Both the position numbers and the translations under genes were made by a program. The notes beneath the pieces are model-generated. The model had not been told where the DNA came from. It saw only the letters and a program-made list of their open reading frames with translations, and did not search any database. Positions 62,112 through 64,000 of a stretch of DNA of 64,000 nt are shown here, one piece after another. Each line of letters opens with the position of its first letter. Positions within the stretch are counted from its first letter, which is position 1. Origin of the DNA: Burkholderiales bacterium (GTDB lineage: Bacteria; Pseudomonadota; Gammaproteobacteria; Burkholderiales; Burkholderiaceae_C); assembly GCA_016213205.1 (NCBI GenBank), contig JACRAZ010000099.1, positions 1 to 64,000 of the forward strand, read 5' to 3'.

Positions 62112-63487
62112 TCCTCCGTCATCGCCGAGGCGACGCGCTTGATCAGCGGGTGCAGCAGGTAGGTCAGCAGCGAGCGTTCGCCGGTCTTGATCAGCACCTC
62201 GGCCACCATGCCCGGCTGCAGGCTGCGGTCGCCCAGCGCCTTGCGACCCTCGGGCGTGAGTTCCACCCGCGCCAGGTAGAAGCTGATCGACCCCGCCCCC
62301 ACCTGCTCGGTGACGGCGTCGCCCGACAGCGAGATCACCTTGCCGTGCACCACCAGCTGCGGCGAGTTGGCAAACGCCGAGAAGCGCACCTCGACCGCGT
62401 CGCCGGTCTTGATGCGGTCGATCACGGTGGGCGGCACCCGCGCGTCGAGCAGCAGCGATTCGCCCTGCGGCACGATGTCCATCAGGCGCTGGCCGGGCGT
62501 GACCACCGCACCAGGGCCCGCGATGGCCAGGCCGAGCACCTGGCCCGACACCGGCGCGCGGATGTGCGTACGGCCCAGCTCGGTGGTGATGGCGGCCAGC
62601 CGCTCCTGGTTGGCCTGCACCTCGCGCCGCACTTCGGCGAGCTGGCCCGACACTTCCTTCACGTATTCCTGTTCACGCTGGGCGATGCGCAGCCGGGTTT
62701 CGGCAATGGCGCTTTGCGTGCGCTGGATGTTGGTCTGCAGGTCGGCGAGCTGCGTGCGCAGCTCGGCCTGGGCCTGCTCCAGCTGCAGGGCCTGGTTGCG
62801 CGGGGCAAAGCCTTCGTCGGCCAACGCCTGCACGTTGCCGAGCTGGCGGGTCTGGATGGCCGCCTGTGCCTTGCGGCTTTCCAGCATCTGCTGCATGCCA
62901 GCCACCTGGCCCTCCAGCCCGGAGATCGACTGCCGGGCCGCGGAGATCTCCGCCGCCTGCGCCGCCCGGCGCGACGCGAACACCTGCTGCTGCACCGCGA
63001 TGTGCTGCCGGGCCTGCGGGTCCTTGTCGGTCAGCAGATCGGGGTGGAAGGTGATGCCGGCAGCGCCGGTCACCTCGGCCAGCAGCCGGCTCTCGAAGGC
63101 CCGCTGGGCCAGGTAGTTCTGGCGGATGGCCTCGTAGGCCGCGCGGGTGGCGGCATCGTCGAGCACGATCAAGGGATCGCCGGCCTTGACCTGCCCGCCC
63201 TCCTTGGCCAGCACCTGCTGCACCACACCGCCCTGCATGTGCTGCACGGTCTTGCGGCGGGTCTCGATCGACACCGTGGCCGGCGCCGAGACGCCTTCGT
63301 CCAGCGGGGCGAAGGCGGCCCACAGCAGGAACAGGCCGAAGCCCACCACCAGCACCCAGAAGCCCAGGCGGATCACCGGCTTGGTATCGGTTTTCAGTTC
63401 GACTTCGTCGACGTCGGTGACGTCGTTGGCTGCGCCGGCTGCGCCGGGGGCGAGGTCGGCTCGCGCTGCTTGCGTCATGGCACTCAT
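62108..63487 (-). CDS. HlyD-family membrane-fusion protein of a type I secretion system
   Basis: A 459-residue adaptor with a cytosolic N-terminus (1-40), one TM segment (about 42-62: GFWVLVVGFGLFLLWAAFAP), a lipoyl/barrel-sandwich domain (VQHMQGGVVQQVLAKEGGQV, THIRAPVSGQVLGLAI), a long coiled coil in between and a C-terminal beta domain. PLDEGVSAPATVSIETRRKT is typical of PrtE/AprE-type adaptors. It bridges the inner-membrane ATPase (8 nt upstream) and the TolC-like channel. Confidence 0.94.
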   Translation of the reverse strand: MSAMTQAARADLAPGAAGAANDVTDVDEVELKTDTKPVIRLGFWVLVVGFGLFLLWAAFAPLDEGVSAPATVSIETRRKTVQHMQGGVVQQVLAKEGGQVKAGDPLIVLDDAATRAAYEAIRQNYLAQRAFESRLLAEVTGAAGITFHPDLLTDKDPQARQHIAVQQQVFASRRAAQAAEISAARQSISGLEGQVAGMQQMLESRKAQAAIQTRQLGNVQALADEGFAPRNQALQLEQAQAELRTQLADLQTNIQRTQSAIAETRLRIAQREQEYVKEVSGQLAEVRREVQANQERLAAITTELGRTHIRAPVSGQVLGLAIAGPGAVVTPGQRLMDIVPQGESLLLDARVPPTVIDRIKTGDAVEVRFSAFANSPQLVVHGKVISLSGDAVTEQVGAGSISFYLARVELTPEGRKALGDRSLQPGMVAEVLIKTGERSLLTYLLHPLIKRVASAMTEE

Positions 63488-63494
63488 GGGGCAC

Positions 63495-64000
63495 TCACTG
63501 GGGTTGGGGCGCCTGGGCGGGCGCAGGACTTGTCTGTACGACCACCGGCACGAAACGGCTGACCTGGCCCTGCTCGAGGATCAGCACGCGGTCGGCCGCG
63601 GCCAGCAGGTGCTGCTGGTGAACGATCATGAAGACCGACTTGCCGCGCGATTTCAGGTCGCGCACGGTGCGCAGCAGCGCAGCCTCGCCGGCGTCGTCGA
63701 GGTTGGCATTGGGCTCGTCCAGCACCACCAGCGCCGGGTCGCCGAGGATCGCGCGCGCCAGGCCGATGCGCTGGCGCTGGCCGCCCGAGAGCATGCCGCC
63801 GGCCTCGCCCATCTGGGTGTCGTAGCCCTTGGGCAGGCGCAGGATCATCTCGTGGATGCCGGTGCGCTGCGCCGCTTCGATGATGCGCTCGGCCGGCACC
63901 GGCGCGAAACGGGCGATGTTCTCGGCGATGCTGCCGTCGAACAGCTCGATGTCCTGCGGCAGGTAGCCGATGTGCGGGCCCAGCGCCTCGCGCGACCACT
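63495..64000 (-). CDS. Type I secretion ABC transporter ATPase, C-terminal part (cut by window edge)
   Basis: The last 168 or so residues of a PrtD/AprD-like exporter. Visible are GYLPQDIELFDGSIAENIARF (a family landmark; cited as GYLPQDIELFDGS), the ABC signature LSGGQRQR, Walker B ALVVLDEPNANLDD and the switch His in IVHQQHLL. The Walker A and TM domain lie beyond 64000. The tail ends in a Pro/Ala/Gln stretch. It belongs with the following HlyD- and TolC-like genes; the secreted substrate is often encoded immediately upstream of this gene. Confidence 0.93.
   Translation of the reverse strand, partial: WSREALGPHIGYLPQDIELFDGSIAENIARFAPVPAERIIEAAQRTGIHEMILRLPKGYDTQMGEAGGMLSGGQRQRIGLARAILGDPALVVLDEPNANLDDAGEAALLRTVRDLKSRGKSVFMIVHQQHLLAAADRVLILEQGQVSRFVPVVVQTSPAPAQAPQPQ

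Overview
The window is GC-rich, tightly packed chromosomal DNA from a betaproteobacterium of the order Burkholderiales. Gene content and order (ureEFG; rpoE-rseA-mucB-degP-lepA-lepB-rnc-era-recO-pdxJ-acpS-nagZ; yceF/yceD-rpmF-plsX-fabHDG-acpP-fabF; rluC/rne) fit the Rubrivivax-Leptothrix-Ideonella side of that order, but the species cannot be fixed from sequence reading alone. I see no rRNA, tRNA, insertion sequence, phage or CRISPR array.

Layout. 1-2.3 kb: end of a SPOR-like protein, then the urease nickel-insertion genes ureE, ureF, ureG. 2.3-7.4 kb: a CorA-type channel, then a ferric-iron ABC transporter whose binding protein, permease and ATPase lie in three alternating orientations. A Fur-like box sits on the binding-protein promoter only. 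7.5-13.4 kb (minus strand): rluC, a HAD phosphatase, a Rieske protein, a small SppA-type protease and a PrsT-type TPR lipoprotein of the PEP-CTERM/exosortase kind. 13.4-17.5 kb: RNase E behind a long leader, and a small lipoprotein. 17.5-31.7 kb (minus strand): fabF and acpP, the sigma-E envelope-stress operon, lepA/lepB, rnc/era/recO and pdxJ/acpS/nagZ. A probable small RNA with an anti-Shine-Dalgarno loop lies between degP and lepA. 31.7-38.2 kb: fatty-acid and phospholipid initiation genes with rpmF, yceD and yceF, then an RsmI-like methylase. 38.2-39.7 kb: a RhlE-type helicase.

39.8-64 kb is a surface-carbohydrate and export region. The plus-strand half holds rfbD, rfbC, a WbpP-like epimerase, a Ser/Thr kinase coupled to an OmpA-type lipoprotein, two family-2 glycosyltransferases and an O-antigen-ligase-like protein. 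The minus-strand half reads leftward from the window edge: type I secretion ATPase (partial), membrane-fusion protein, TolC-like protein, lipoprotein cyclophilin, Wzm/Wzt polysaccharide exporter, a methyltransferase-acetyltransferase fusion, a PIG-L deacetylase, two multidomain glycosyltransferases and a GT4. The two halves meet at abutting stop codons. A type I secretion system beside a polysaccharide exporter suggests, by analogy with Caulobacter, a secreted surface protein that is glycosylated or anchored by this glycan; its gene would lie just beyond 64 kb.

Regulatory highlights. Several genes have a -10-like hexamer 6-10 nt before the start codon, which points to leaderless or near-leaderless mRNAs and decides some starts. 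The acpP promoter -10 lies in the loop of an intrinsic terminator. A 32-bp tandem duplication at a glycosyltransferase/ligase junction creates an 11-codon relay ORF that keeps stop-start coupling.
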